NCBI RefSeq assembly: GCF_020524325.1
Contig: NZ_JAIVKY010000006.1
Span: forward strand, 62,001-126,000
Length of the DNA stretch: 64,000 nt
Source of the DNA: Sutcliffiella horikoshii
GTDB lineage: Bacteria > Bacillota > Bacilli > Bacillales > Bacillaceae_I
Reading direction: 5' to 3'
Of the stretch, positions 43,753 through 52,229 are shown piece by piece. Both the position numbers and the translations under genes were made by a program. The notes beneath the pieces are model-generated. The model saw only the letters and a list, made by a program, of their open reading frames with translations. It searched no databases and was not told the DNA's origin. Position 1 is the stretch's first letter. Every line of letters starts with the position of its first letter.

Positions 43753-44389
43753 AGTAGAAACCCTCAAGCATGTGCTTTTAACAATTGAGGATAAAAAGAT
43801 ACTAGAAGATACAACTTATAGAGACAAATTGATAGATTCCATGATGAAGCACATCGGCACAACTGACCCGACTCTTCGTGATGATTTGATTTACACTACC
43901 TTTGCTAAATTGATTAATGGTGGAATAATCCCGCAATGTAAGTTGCTTAAAATGTTAGAAATATGCTTGGATGAGGAGCATCTTTTTTATAAAATCGGGG
44001 AAGAAAAAGGGGACTCTGTTTTTACCCGATCCTTCTCTTCTTTGGTTGTTGCACTAATTTTAGCGAACGATGATGGGACACTTCTTGATGCTAAGAAGGT
44101 GCAGGAAATAAAGATAGCAATTTTTGTATATCTAGATAAAGAACAAGATACCCGTGGATTCGTAAAAGATAAGGGATGGGCGCACAGTATCGCACATGGA
44201 GCAGATATGTTGTCTGCTCTGGTAAGTCACGAGCATTTTCATATAAGTCTACTTTCTGATGTGCTAAAAGCAATAGAAACTTGCCTTCTAAAGGATGTCG
44301 TGTACCAAGATGAGGAAGACGAGCGGCTTATTTTTGCTATAGAGGCACTGTTAGAAAAAGGGATGGAGAAAAAGCTGTTTATTAACTGA
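43742..44389 (+). CDS. DUF2785 protein
   Basis: A 215-residue all-helical protein. The DUF2785 mark is TRGFVKDKGWAHSIAHGADM, followed by ALVSHEHF. No function is known; the repeated His residues might bind metal. The ATG at 43742 follows GAAGGAAGG and overlaps the HAD gene by 11 bases, so the three genes (GDSL, HAD, DUF2785) form one operon. Confidence 0.8.
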   Translation: MVIEVETLKHVLLTIEDKKILEDTTYRDKLIDSMMKHIGTTDPTLRDDLIYTTFAKLINGGIIPQCKLLKMLEICLDEEHLFYKIGEEKGDSVFTRSFSSLVVALILANDDGTLLDAKKVQEIKIAIFVYLDKEQDTRGFVKDKGWAHSIAHGADMLSALVSHEHFHISLLSDVLKAIETCLLKDVVYQDEEDERLIFAIEALLEKGMEKKLFIN

Positions 44390-44470
44390 ATAAAATCCCT
44401 CTCATCAATTTTAATCAAGGAACAGGAAAAGAGTGGGCAATCACTGCCTTTTTACCGGAGTAAGATTAAC

Positions 44471-44587
44471 GTGACCAATTTCATGAAGACTCTTTATTTT
44501 CGGTTGAAGCTAATGAATCCTGATCAGGAACTGCTGGAATGCTTAGAACATGAAATTCATTACTGGTTCCGAAAAACTTATTGCTAA
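44471..44587 (+). CDS. Short ORF or gene remnant before the acetyltransferase
   Basis: A GTG at 44471, preceded by CCGGAG, opens a 38-residue frame ending ECLEHEIHYWFRKTYC. The stop is 18 bases before the next gene. It could be a small gene or the end of a decayed one; the upstream segment 44400-44460 also has a short open frame (ending WAITAFLPE). I see no recognisable domain. Confidence 0.3.
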   Translation: MTNFMKTLYFRLKLMNPDQELLECLEHEIHYWFRKTYC

Positions 44588-44604
44588 GGGTAGGTGTTAT
44601 AGTA

Positions 44605-45141
44605 TTGATTGATCAAAAAGAAGAATTATTTATAAGAGAGCTGCAACAAGGCAAGGATGAAAAATATTTATTAAAATGGTTGTCCAATCCAAAAGTGTTG
44701 GAGTTCTATGAGGGGCGAAATGTAATATTTAACATGGAAGATATCCTAAGGAAATTCTTCAATAGAGACGATGAAGTCCTTAGGTGTATTGCCGTTTATC
44801 AAGGAAATAACATTGGTTATATTCAATATTATCCAATTAATAAGGTTACTAGCACATTAGCAGAATACTTTGAAATGGAGAGGGTTTATGGCTTAGATCA
44901 GTTTATAGGTGATTCAGATTACTGGAATAAAGGAATAGGAACCCAGCTCATTTCCTCCATGGTAAATTACTTAATAACACAAAAAGGGGCCACAAGGATA
45001 GTTATGGACCCGATGACATCTAATGAAAGAGCCATTAAATGCTATGAAAAATGTGGGTTCAAAAAGATAAAAATATTACGTGAACATATTTTACATGAAG
45101 GAGATTATAGAGATTGTTGGTTGATGGAACGTACTAACTAA
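44605..45141 (+). CDS. GNAT acetyltransferase of the AAC(6') type
   Basis: A 178-residue protein. LLKWLSNPKVLEFYEGRN, YGLDQFIGDSDYWNKGIGTQ, VMDPMTSNERAIKCYEKCGF and HEGDYRDCWLMER line up well with aminoglycoside 6'-N-acetyltransferases such as AAC(6')-Ib and the AAC domain of the bifunctional AAC(6')-APH(2''), as I recall them. The acetyl-CoA loop is KGIGT. The TTG at 44605 is preferred after GGGTAGGTG; an alternative start is 24 bases earlier. Substrate is a prediction; it could acetylate another amine. There are no mobile-element ends around it. Confidence 0.8.
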   Translation: MIDQKEELFIRELQQGKDEKYLLKWLSNPKVLEFYEGRNVIFNMEDILRKFFNRDDEVLRCIAVYQGNNIGYIQYYPINKVTSTLAEYFEMERVYGLDQFIGDSDYWNKGIGTQLISSMVNYLITQKGATRIVMDPMTSNERAIKCYEKCGFKKIKILREHILHEGDYRDCWLMERTN

Positions 45142-45181
45142 TCTTGAATAACAATCTCTATTCTTACATTAATGCTCAACC

Positions 45182-45439
45182 CTAGTAAACTATAGCTCTA
45201 AAGGTAATGACAAGATAAAACATCAAGGGGAATAGAGTTACGATAACACCCATGGTCTTATACTTATGCTTAAATTGCAAGCCCAGTCCGATAAGCCATA
45301 TTCCAAGTATAAGTAAATACCAAAGATTGTATTGTGAAGTTTCTGTTTCTGATATTCCTGGCCCTGCCAACCAGAAGGTAAGTAATAACACAAATAAACC
45401 AGTCACTACATTCCAAGTTATTAGCATAAATCTTTTCAA
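45182..45439 (-). CDS. Small three-helix membrane protein
   Basis: An 85-residue protein with helices at about 8-25, 39-55 and 63-82 and a basic loop (KHKYKT). The TTG start follows AAAGGAGGCC. The family is not recognised. It is convergent with the acetyltransferase gene and divergent from spo0M. Confidence 0.65.
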   Translation of the reverse strand: MKRFMLITWNVVTGLFVLLLTFWLAGPGISETETSQYNLWYLLILGIWLIGLGLQFKHKYKTMGVIVTLFPLMFYLVITFRAIVY

Positions 45440-45535
45440 ATTAGTGGCCTCCTTTTATATAAGTTAGTGTAATTTTACATGATAAAAGTGGTGAGTGTAT
45501 ATCTTTTATTCTGAAAATTAAATAATCTTTCTTTT

Positions 45536-45562
45536 TGAAACCTTTTCCTTTTTTCAATCGTA
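45536..45562 (+). promoter_or_regulatory. ECF (SigW-like) promoter of spo0M
   Basis: TGAAAC (45536-45541), a 17-base spacer, then CGTA (45559-45562). This matches the SigW consensus TGAAAC-N16/17-CGTA. spo0M of B. subtilis is a known SigW target (recalled). Confidence 0.75.
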
Positions 45563-45606
45563 GTATTAACGTCTAATAAAATTTCATGTTGAATGGAGGA
45601 GTAGGG

Positions 45607-46377
45607 ATGTCTTTTTTTAACAAGGCATTAGCTAGTGTAGGAATTGGAGCAGCAAAGGTAGATACTAAATTGGCTGAATCAAGTTTTGTAGCTGGTGAGG
45701 AAATTAAAGGGATAGTAGAAATCACTGGTGGTTCTATAGAGCAAAAGATTGATGAAATTTACTTAACTTTATTAACTAACTATATTAAAGAATCAAATGA
45801 TACCAAGGTTCATAAACAAGCAGTACTAGAAAAAAAGAAAATCGTGGATTCGTTTGTGATTGGTGTTAATGAAAAGAAAGAAATTCCTTTTACATTGACA
45901 TTGCCATATGAAACACCTGTAAGTATGGGCAACACTAAAGTGTGGTTACAAACAGGGTTGGATATTAAAAATGCAGTGGATCCGTCAGATAAAGATGTGG
46001 TCCATGTTCAACCATCTCCCCTAGTCTCAACAATCATGAGTGCCGCTGAGCAATTAGGTTTTCGTTTAAGAAAAGTAGAATGTGAAGCTGCTCCTTATAG
46101 ATGGAAAACTCATTATCCATTCATTCAAGAGTTCGAATTTGTTCCAACTTCCGGATCTTTCAGAGGAAAGTTGGATGAAATTGAAATGATCTTTTCAAAT
46201 AATACTGGAAATTCAGTAGAGCTGGTTCTGCAAGTAGATCGTAAAGTTAGAGGTCTTGGCAGTTTTCTATCGGAAGCACTGGAAATGGATGAGACGTTTG
46301 TAAAAATGCGTGTAACAACCCAGGACCTTCCTGGCTTTAAAGAGCAATTAGACAGTACCATACGCCGTTATTGCTAA
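45607..46377 (+). CDS. spo0M: Sporulation-control protein Spo0M
   Basis: A 256-residue protein with an arrestin-like fold: FFNKALASVGIGAAKVDTKL at the start, PFTLTLPYETPVSMGNTKVWLQT in the middle, and RKVRGLGSFLSEALEMDET towards the end. The length equals that of B. subtilis Spo0M, which affects early sporulation and the cell envelope. The start is ATG 45607 after GGAGGAG. The SigW-like promoter upstream suggests induction by envelope stress. Confidence 0.92.
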   Translation: MSFFNKALASVGIGAAKVDTKLAESSFVAGEEIKGIVEITGGSIEQKIDEIYLTLLTNYIKESNDTKVHKQAVLEKKKIVDSFVIGVNEKKEIPFTLTLPYETPVSMGNTKVWLQTGLDIKNAVDPSDKDVVHVQPSPLVSTIMSAAEQLGFRLRKVECEAAPYRWKTHYPFIQEFEFVPTSGSFRGKLDEIEMIFSNNTGNSVELVLQVDRKVRGLGSFLSEALEMDETFVKMRVTTQDLPGFKEQLDSTIRRYC

Positions 46378-46392
46378 GAATATATTTTAAAT

Positions 46393-46421
46393 AAGGACAC
46401 CTTTTCTAGGGTGTTCTTTCT
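46393..46421 (+). terminator. Terminator after spo0M
   Basis: AAGGACACC / GGGTGTTCTT hairpin followed by TCTTG. Confidence 0.7.
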
Positions 46422-46501
46422 TGTGTGAAAAAAGTTGTTATTTCATATAATATAAATTAAACTAAAAATTCATTCAATTTATTTTAAAGGGGCGTGTTGT
46501 A

Positions 46502-47083
46502 ATGACGAAACTAGGATTTATCCGACACGGAAGTACTGCTTGGAATAAGGAACGAAGAGCACAAGGAAGTTCTAATATTCCACTTGATCAAGATGGTATT
46601 AGGGATGCAGAAAGTCTAGCAGATAGGATAAAAAATGAAGATTGGAATGTTATCTATTCTAGTGATCTAGTAAGAGCAATGCAAACTGCTGAAATTGTGG
46701 CAAGGAATTTGCAAGTTGACGAGGTGTTCTTAGACTCCAGACTCCAAGAAGTGAACGGTGGTCAAATTGAAGGCACGACAGAACCTGAACGAATTGAAAA
46801 ATGGGGAGAAAATTGGCGTGATTTGGACTTGGGGATAGAATCAAGGGAAATGGTAATAAAACGAGCCCTTTCATTCATTGAAGAGGTAACTGAAAAACAT
46901 AAAGACCAGAATGTACTAGTGGTTAGTCATGGGTCCTATATAAGACATGTTTTAAGAGAATTGGTGAAAGACCTTAAAATGGAAGATCATCTTGAGAATA
47001 CCTCTGTTTCCACTGTCAAAGTTCGTGAAGGACTGTGGGAATGCGAACTATATAATTGCACGAAGCATCTTGGAGGCAAGTAG
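46502..47083 (+). CDS. Histidine phosphatase superfamily protein
   Basis: A 193-residue phosphoglycerate-mutase-like protein. The catalytic RHG is at residues 8-10, SSDLVRAMQTAEIVA follows, and the second His is in VVSHGSYIRHVL. Such proteins dephosphorylate small metabolites. The ATG follows AAAGGGGCG. The specific substrate cannot be inferred. Confidence 0.85.
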   Translation: MTKLGFIRHGSTAWNKERRAQGSSNIPLDQDGIRDAESLADRIKNEDWNVIYSSDLVRAMQTAEIVARNLQVDEVFLDSRLQEVNGGQIEGTTEPERIEKWGENWRDLDLGIESREMVIKRALSFIEEVTEKHKDQNVLVVSHGSYIRHVLRELVKDLKMEDHLENTSVSTVKVREGLWECELYNCTKHLGGK

Positions 47084-47173
47084 AAAACGTCTAGTTGGAA
47101 AGTCTTGCTAAAATAGTGCTTCGTTTGTATAATAGGAATATATGTTCGTATACCGTAAAAGGAGGCATTTTTC

Positions 47174-47755
47174 TTGTTACATACTGAAAATGATGTACTG
47201 AATCTTATTGAATCGGATGAATGGATGATGGATATATTGAGAGCGGCAAAAGCCCTTAATCTACCTGATTGGTGGGTATGTGCTGGATTTGTCAGAACAA
47301 AGGTGTGGGATACATTACACGGACATAATAGTAGGACTCCTTTGCCGGACATAGATGTTATTTATTATGATAAAAATGATATAACAGAGGAAAAGGAAAA
47401 GCAGCTTGAAAAAAGACTGCTAGAACTATGCCCCGTTGAACCATGGTCCGTTAAAAACCAAGCAAGGATGCACGTCATTAATAATTTGCCGCCATATGCT
47501 AATTCCACGGAAGCAATGTCTAAGTTTCCAGAAACTGCCACGGCATTAGGAGTTAAATTAGACCGAGACAATCAATTGCAATTAGCTGCTCCTTGCGGAA
47601 TTCAAGATCTTATAAACTTAGAGGTAAAGCCTACACCTCTTTATAAAAAGACAGCAGAACATGCCAGCATTTATGAAACTCGCTTGAAACAGAAAAATTG
47701 GCAGGCAATATGGCCGAATATCACTATTTTACATGTGGAAGGTGTAAATTTATGA
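47174..47755 (+). CDS. Nucleotidyltransferase-like protein (DUF925/NTP_transf_6)
   Basis: A 193-residue protein. WWVCAGFVRTKVWDTLHG and PLPDIDVIYYD form the degenerate G-S...DxD nucleotidyltransferase motif; later come VKNQARMH and GIQDLINLEVKPTP. Many genomes have it as an uncharacterised single gene. The TTG start follows AAAAGGAGG. It overlaps the next gene in an ATGA. Confidence 0.8.
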   Translation: MLHTENDVLNLIESDEWMMDILRAAKALNLPDWWVCAGFVRTKVWDTLHGHNSRTPLPDIDVIYYDKNDITEEKEKQLEKRLLELCPVEPWSVKNQARMHVINNLPPYANSTEAMSKFPETATALGVKLDRDNQLQLAAPCGIQDLINLEVKPTPLYKKTAEHASIYETRLKQKNWQAIWPNITILHVEGVNL

Positions 47756-48144
47756 CAGGAATGCTTCATCATATAGAATTGTATGTGTCGGACCTGAAGA
47801 AAACGAAAGAATTCTGGGGTTGGCTGCTCGAAGAATTGGGATATGAGCCCTATCAAGAATGGGAAAGCGGACAGAGTTGGAAAATAGAAAATACATACAT
47901 AGTTTTTGTGCAAACGGAAGAAAGATTTCTCGATGTTCCTTATCATCGGTGCAGGGTAGGCCTAAATCATCTTGCTTTTCATGCAGCATCACGGGATCAT
48001 GTTGACGAATTAAGTGTAAAACTAAAGACTCGTGGAGTAAATATGCTTTATGCTGACAAACATCCATATGCTGGCGGGGAAAACTATTATGCGGCATTTT
48101 TTGAAGATCCTGACCGGATTAAAGTAGAGCTTGTGGCTCCTTGA
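47752..48144 (+). CDS. VOC-family (glyoxalase-like) protein
   Basis: A 130-residue protein with paired beta-alpha-beta-beta-beta modules. MLHHIELYVSDLKKTKEFWG has the first metal His, GLNHLAFHA the second, and FFEDPDRIKVELV the terminal Glu. This is a metal-dependent dioxygenase/lyase or resistance-protein fold; the substrate is unknown. The ATG overlaps the previous stop, with GGAAGGTG upstream. Confidence 0.82.
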   Translation: MTGMLHHIELYVSDLKKTKEFWGWLLEELGYEPYQEWESGQSWKIENTYIVFVQTEERFLDVPYHRCRVGLNHLAFHAASRDHVDELSVKLKTRGVNMLYADKHPYAGGENYYAAFFEDPDRIKVELVAP

Positions 48145-48172
48145 ATATAAAGATTCCAAAGGAGGAAAAACA

Positions 48173-48295
48173 ATGTTTCATACAGTATTACTTATAGGAA
48201 TTGCTATTGGGATAGGAACCATCATTTCCTACCTTGGACAATTGGTAAAGCAGAATAAAAGAATCATAGAATTGTTAGAAAAAAAGGATAGATGA
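48173..48295 (+). CDS. Small single-helix membrane protein (40 residues)
   Basis: The peptide has one hydrophobic helix (VLLIGIAIGIGTIISYLG) followed by a basic amphipathic tail KQNKRIIELLEKKDR. The ATG follows AAAGGAGGAA, and the stop is one base before the Nudix ATG, so it is likely translated. The family is not recognised. Confidence 0.65.
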   Translation: MFHTVLLIGIAIGIGTIISYLGQLVKQNKRIIELLEKKDR

Positions 48296-48296
48296 G

Positions 48297-48764
48297 ATGA
48301 CTAAGATTAACATGTATACGATGTGTCTTGTAGTGGATGGAGATAAAGTTCTCTTAATTAATAGGCCGAAAGATAAAGGATTTCCTGGCTTCATAGGACC
48401 GGGCGGGAAAGTGGATTTCCCTGAAAGTCTAACAGAAGGCGCTATTCGAGAAGTTCGTGAAGAAACTGGCTTGGAGGTAAGTAACTTAATCTATAAGGGT
48501 CTAGATGAATATGTAAACGAGTTGGAAGATGAAAGATATATGGTGTTTAATTATCTAACATATACTTTTAGTGGACAACTTTTAACATCTCCACCAGAAG
48601 GAGAGTTAAAATGGGTGGCAATATCCGAAGCCCTTGAACTCCCCATGCAAGATTGGTTCAAAAAAAGGTTTCCCTTATTTTTTGAAGAGGGAACTTTTGA
48701 GAAACATGTAGTTTGGGATGATGAGGTCCAAAATGCTGTAAAAGAAGTGGTAACAAAGCATTAA
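48297..48764 (+). CDS. Nudix hydrolase, 8-oxo-dGTP diphosphatase-like
   Basis: A 155-residue protein. The Nudix box runs from GGKVDFPESLTEGAIREV to REETGL and has all consensus residues (G-x5-E-x7-REUxEExGU). FIGPGGK precedes it, as in MutT/YtkD-like enzymes. It sanitises oxidised or non-canonical nucleotides. It is last in a run of small enzymes starting near 47174. Exact substrate is unknown. Confidence 0.87.
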   Translation: MTKINMYTMCLVVDGDKVLLINRPKDKGFPGFIGPGGKVDFPESLTEGAIREVREETGLEVSNLIYKGLDEYVNELEDERYMVFNYLTYTFSGQLLTSPPEGELKWVAISEALELPMQDWFKKRFPLFFEEGTFEKHVVWDDEVQNAVKEVVTKH

Positions 48765-48772
48765 TGACATAT

Positions 48773-48803
48773 AAAAAAGCATCCGAGAAAAAATCGAATG
48801 CTC
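48773..48803 (-). terminator. Terminator of plsY (also usable by the Nudix gene)
   Basis: On the minus strand AGCATTCGA / TCGGATGCT with a seven-base loop, followed by TTTTTTA. Confidence 0.8.
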
Positions 48804-49408
48804 TAAGATGCCTTCTTCTTTTTTAAACTTAACCAAGTGATTTTCGGCTCTGTCTTCTGGATGATTCTACCAATATTTTCCCGGTGTTTAAAGATGACAA
48901 ATGCTGTCAGTAATGACACCGCAATAATAAGTGGAAGGTCTCCAAAAGCAATGCTATAAATGGTGGTTACCACTCCGGTCAACATAGAAGATAAAGATAC
49001 ATATTTCGTTAAAAACAAGAAAAGAAAGAAGCAAAATAACATTAAGCCGAACAGAAGCGGACTGGCGAACAATAGAACTCCACCTGAGGTTGCTACTGCT
49101 TTACCGCCTTTAAATTTCGCAAAAATAGGATAAACATGTCCGACTACGGCACAGGCGCCAGCAAGAAGCGGATGAATGTCAGCTCCAAGTAAGAAAGGCA
49201 ACGAGGCAGCGAGTGTCCCTTTTAAGATGTCGCATATCGTTACAATCATTCCTGCCTTTACACCTAATGTACGGAACGTGTTAGTACCACCTAAATTCCC
49301 ACTTCCGTGTTCACGGATGTCAATTCCATAACCTACTTTACCCACTACAAGTGCAAAAGGAATGGAACCGATGAGGTATGCAAGTATAATAATTAATAGT
49401 TCAGTCAT
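48803..49408 (-). CDS. plsY: Acyl-phosphate glycerol-3-phosphate acyltransferase PlsY
   Basis: A 201-residue membrane protein with five helices. The PlsY motifs are [26 protein letters not shown] and [21 protein letters not shown]. It transfers acyl groups from acyl-phosphate to glycerol-3-phosphate, the first step of phospholipid synthesis. It lies divergent from yneT and parEC as in B. subtilis (yneS). Confidence 0.96.
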   Translation of the reverse strand: MTELLIIILAYLIGSIPFALVVGKVGYGIDIREHGSGNLGGTNTFRTLGVKAGMIVTICDILKGTLAASLPFLLGADIHPLLAGACAVVGHVYPIFAKFKGGKAVATSGGVLLFASPLLFGLMLFCFFLFLFLTKYVSLSSMLTGVVTTIYSIAFGDLPLIIAVSLLTAFVIFKHRENIGRIIQKTEPKITWLSLKKKKAS

Positions 49409-49603
49409 TCATTAAACCCCTTTATGTAATAATCCCTATCTTTAATATATGTTAAATTTAACAGGAAGCAAAGGGTTTATTGCAAGTTATCGCGAATTTT
49501 TTATGAGTAAGTACTAATATCAGGTTGTTATACGTTGTTAAAACTAGGCTAAACGGGTATAACAGTAAGAATTAACTTTTTTAGAAAAGGAAGGGGACAA
49601 AAA

Positions 49604-50017
49604 ATGAATATTGAAATACCTAGCAGAGAAGAAATCGGAAAGATATTGAAAAAGAGCAAGCGGATTGCTGTAGTTGGATTATCTGATAACCCTGCACGTA
49701 CATCCTATATGGTATCAAAAGCAATGCAAGATGCAGGATACGAGATTATTCCAGTTAATCCTACTGTAAATGAAGTCTTAGGCGTGAAGGCTGTTCCCAC
49801 TTTAAAAGAAGTGGAAGGGCATATTGATATTGTCAATGTATTCCGTCGTTCTGAGCATTTATATGGAGTTGCAGAGGAATTTTTACAAGTAGATGCAGAC
49901 GTTTATTGGGCACAACTTGGACTTGCTGATGAAAAAACCTACGAACTGTTGAAAGAAAAGGGCTATACTGTCATTATGGATCGTTGCATTAAAGTGGAAC
50001 ACGCTTTAACAAAATAG
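49604..50017 (+). CDS. yneT: CoA-binding domain protein YneT
   Basis: A 137-residue Rossmann-fold protein. RIAVVGLSDNPARTSY, IIPVNPTVNEVLGVKAVPTL and IVNVFRRSEH match the CoA-binding (YccU/YneT) family. Its role is unknown. The ATG follows AAAGGAAGGGG. Location between plsY and parE matches B. subtilis. Confidence 0.9.
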   Translation: MNIEIPSREEIGKILKKSKRIAVVGLSDNPARTSYMVSKAMQDAGYEIIPVNPTVNEVLGVKAVPTLKEVEGHIDIVNVFRRSEHLYGVAEEFLQVDADVYWAQLGLADEKTYELLKEKGYTVIMDRCIKVEHALTK

Positions 50018-50027
50018 GTCAGACGCG

Positions 50028-50060
50028 TCCTTGTTTTTATAAAAAAACAAGGATTTTTAT
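50028..50060 (+). terminator. Terminator after yneT
   Basis: TCCTTGTTTTT / AAAAACAAGGA hairpin followed by TTTTTAT. Confidence 0.75.
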
Positions 50061-50090
50061 TCATTTAATGACAATTTGCGCCAGATTATA

Positions 50091-50119
50091 TTGGCTAAAG
50101 TCTAAGAACCCTATACAAT
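50091..50119 (+). promoter_or_regulatory. Candidate SigA promoter of parEC
   Basis: TTGGCT (50091-50096), a 17-base spacer, then TACAAT (50114-50119). Confidence 0.5.
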
Positions 50120-50163
50120 AGAACATAGACAAGTTTCAAATGTATGATAATATATAAACGAAT

Positions 50164-50187
50164 ATTTGTTGTGAACAAACAACAAAT
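50164..50187. promoter_or_regulatory. Inverted repeat in the parE leader
   Basis: ATTTGTTGT and ACAACAAAT are perfect 9-base arms around GAACAA, about 70 bases before parE. The left side (CGAATATTTGTT) also partly resembles a LexA box, with four mismatches to the full consensus. Function unknown. Confidence 0.45.
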
Positions 50188-50258
50188 CCGTGTAGATAAA
50201 AGGAAATTCATACATAACGTGATTTATTGGTAGTAGTAGTGAAAGGGGTATGTTTTTG

Positions 50259-52226
50259 GTGGCAAAAAATACGTTTGAATATAACGATGATGCGATACAG
50301 GTATTAGAAGGTCTCGAGGCTGTACGTAAACGTCCTGGTATGTATATTGGAAGTACGGACAGCAGAGGTCTTCATCACCTTGTATACGAAATCCTTGATA
50401 ATTCCGTCGACGAAGCCTTAGGCGGTTACGGGGACCATATCATTGTGACGATACACAAAGATAATAGCATAAGCGTGAAGGATAAAGGCCGAGGTATGCC
50501 TACCGGAATGCATAAAATGGGAAAACCTACCCCCGAAGTAATTTTAACGGTATTACATGCAGGTGGAAAGTTTGGTCAAGGCGGATACAAAACGAGTGGT
50601 GGATTACACGGTGTAGGTGCCTCTGTCGTAAATGCTTTATCCGAATGGTTGACGGTAACAATCAAGCGGGACGGTATTGTTTACGAGCAGCGTTTTGAAA
50701 ATGGCGGCAAGCCAGTAACAACGCTTGAAAAGATTGGTACAACTAATCAAACCGGTACAACGATTCATTTCAAACCGGACACAACAATCTTTAGCACCAC
50801 AACATATAATTTCGAGACACTATGTGAACGTCTACGTGAATCTGCCTTTTTATTAAAAGGGTTAAAAATAGAGCTGAATGATGAAAGGAATTCTGTTAAA
50901 GAGGTATTTCATTATGAAAGCGGCATTGAAGCATTCGTCACTTACCTTAATGAGGAGAAGGATTCGCTTCACAATGTCGTTTCTTTTGAAGGTGCTCAAA
51001 ACGGGATTGAGATAGATTTCGCTTTTCAATTTAATGACGGATATTCTGAAACCATCTTATCTTTTGTTAACAATGTTAGAACGAAAGACGGCGGGACACA
51101 TGAAGCTGGTGCAAAAACAGCAATGACCCGTATTTTTAACGAATACGCCAGAAAAGTGAATCTTCTAAAGGAAAAAGACAAAAATTTGGACGGATCTGAT
51201 ATAAGAGAAGGATTATCTGCGATTATTTCCGTTCGCATTCCAGAGGAACTCTTGCAGTTTGAAGGACAGACAAAAGGGAAACTTGGGACCAGTGAGGCGC
51301 GCTCTGCGGTAGATAGTGTAGTTTCAGAACATCTTGCTTACTTTTTAGAGGAAAATCCTGATACCAGTTCGATGCTCGTTAAAAAATCTATTAAGGCCTT
51401 CCAAGCCAGAGAAGCGGCTAGAAAAGCAAGAGAAGATGCTAGGAGCGGGAAAAAGCGAAAACGTTCTGATGCGATGCTTAGTGGGAAATTGACTCCAGCT
51501 CAATCCCGTAACCCTCAGAAAAATGAGATTTACCTGGTAGAGGGCGACTCTGCAGGAGGTTCCGCAAAACAAGGCCGTGATCGCCGTTTCCAAGCAGTGT
51601 TGCCACTTCGAGGAAAAGTCATTAACACGGAAAAAGCGAAACTTGCAGATATCTTTAAAAACGAAGAGATCAATACGATTATTCATGCAATAGGCGGTGG
51701 AGTTGGACCGGATTTTTCAGTGGAAGACATAAACTACGATAAAGTGGTTATCATGACCGATGCCGATACAGATGGTGCGCATATTCAAGTGTTGCTATTG
51801 ACCTTCTTTTATCGCTATATGAAGCCGCTTATTGAAGCTGGAAAAGTGTTTATCGCCCTTCCACCTCTTTACAAAGTAAGCAAAGGGACCGGGAAGAAAG
51901 AAGTATTGGAATACGCTTGGTCTGATGAAGAGTTGCAAGGAGCTATCCAAAAGATTGGTCGCGGTTATACTATTCAACGTTACAAAGGTCTAGGGGAAAT
52001 GAACGCAGATCAATTGTGGGAAACAACCATGAACCCGGATACCCGTACCCTAATTCGCGTACGAATCGACGATGCAGCTCGTGCTGAGCGCCGTGTAACT
52101 ACACTAATGGGTGATAAAGTGGAACCAAGACGTAAATGGATTGAAAGCCATGTTGCCTTTGGTTTGGAAGAGGACCCTAATATTCTTGAAAATGATAACT
52201 TGTTGGTCGCAGCAGAGGAGGTATAA
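50259..52226 (+). CDS. parE: DNA topoisomerase IV subunit B (ParE)
   Basis: A 655-residue protein. The GHKL ATPase domain has DNSVDEALGG, DKGRGMPTG and GLHGVGASVVNAL; the TOPRIM domain has EGDSAGGSAKQGRDR and DADTDGAHIQ. With ParC it decatenates replicated chromosomes. GTG 50259 is chosen since it gives the B. subtilis length (655) and spacing from AAAGGGG; an ATG 9 bases earlier sits on the ribosome binding site. parC follows after 3 bases. Confidence 0.96.
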   Translation: MAKNTFEYNDDAIQVLEGLEAVRKRPGMYIGSTDSRGLHHLVYEILDNSVDEALGGYGDHIIVTIHKDNSISVKDKGRGMPTGMHKMGKPTPEVILTVLHAGGKFGQGGYKTSGGLHGVGASVVNALSEWLTVTIKRDGIVYEQRFENGGKPVTTLEKIGTTNQTGTTIHFKPDTTIFSTTTYNFETLCERLRESAFLLKGLKIELNDERNSVKEVFHYESGIEAFVTYLNEEKDSLHNVVSFEGAQNGIEIDFAFQFNDGYSETILSFVNNVRTKDGGTHEAGAKTAMTRIFNEYARKVNLLKEKDKNLDGSDIREGLSAIISVRIPEELLQFEGQTKGKLGTSEARSAVDSVVSEHLAYFLEENPDTSSMLVKKSIKAFQAREAARKAREDARSGKKRKRSDAMLSGKLTPAQSRNPQKNEIYLVEGDSAGGSAKQGRDRRFQAVLPLRGKVINTEKAKLADIFKNEEINTIIHAIGGGVGPDFSVEDINYDKVVIMTDADTDGAHIQVLLLTFFYRYMKPLIEAGKVFIALPPLYKVSKGTGKKEVLEYAWSDEELQGAIQKIGRGYTIQRYKGLGEMNADQLWETTMNPDTRTLIRVRIDDAARAERRVTTLMGDKVEPRRKWIESHVAFGLEEDPNILENDNLLVAAEEV

Positions 52227-52229
52227 CAG

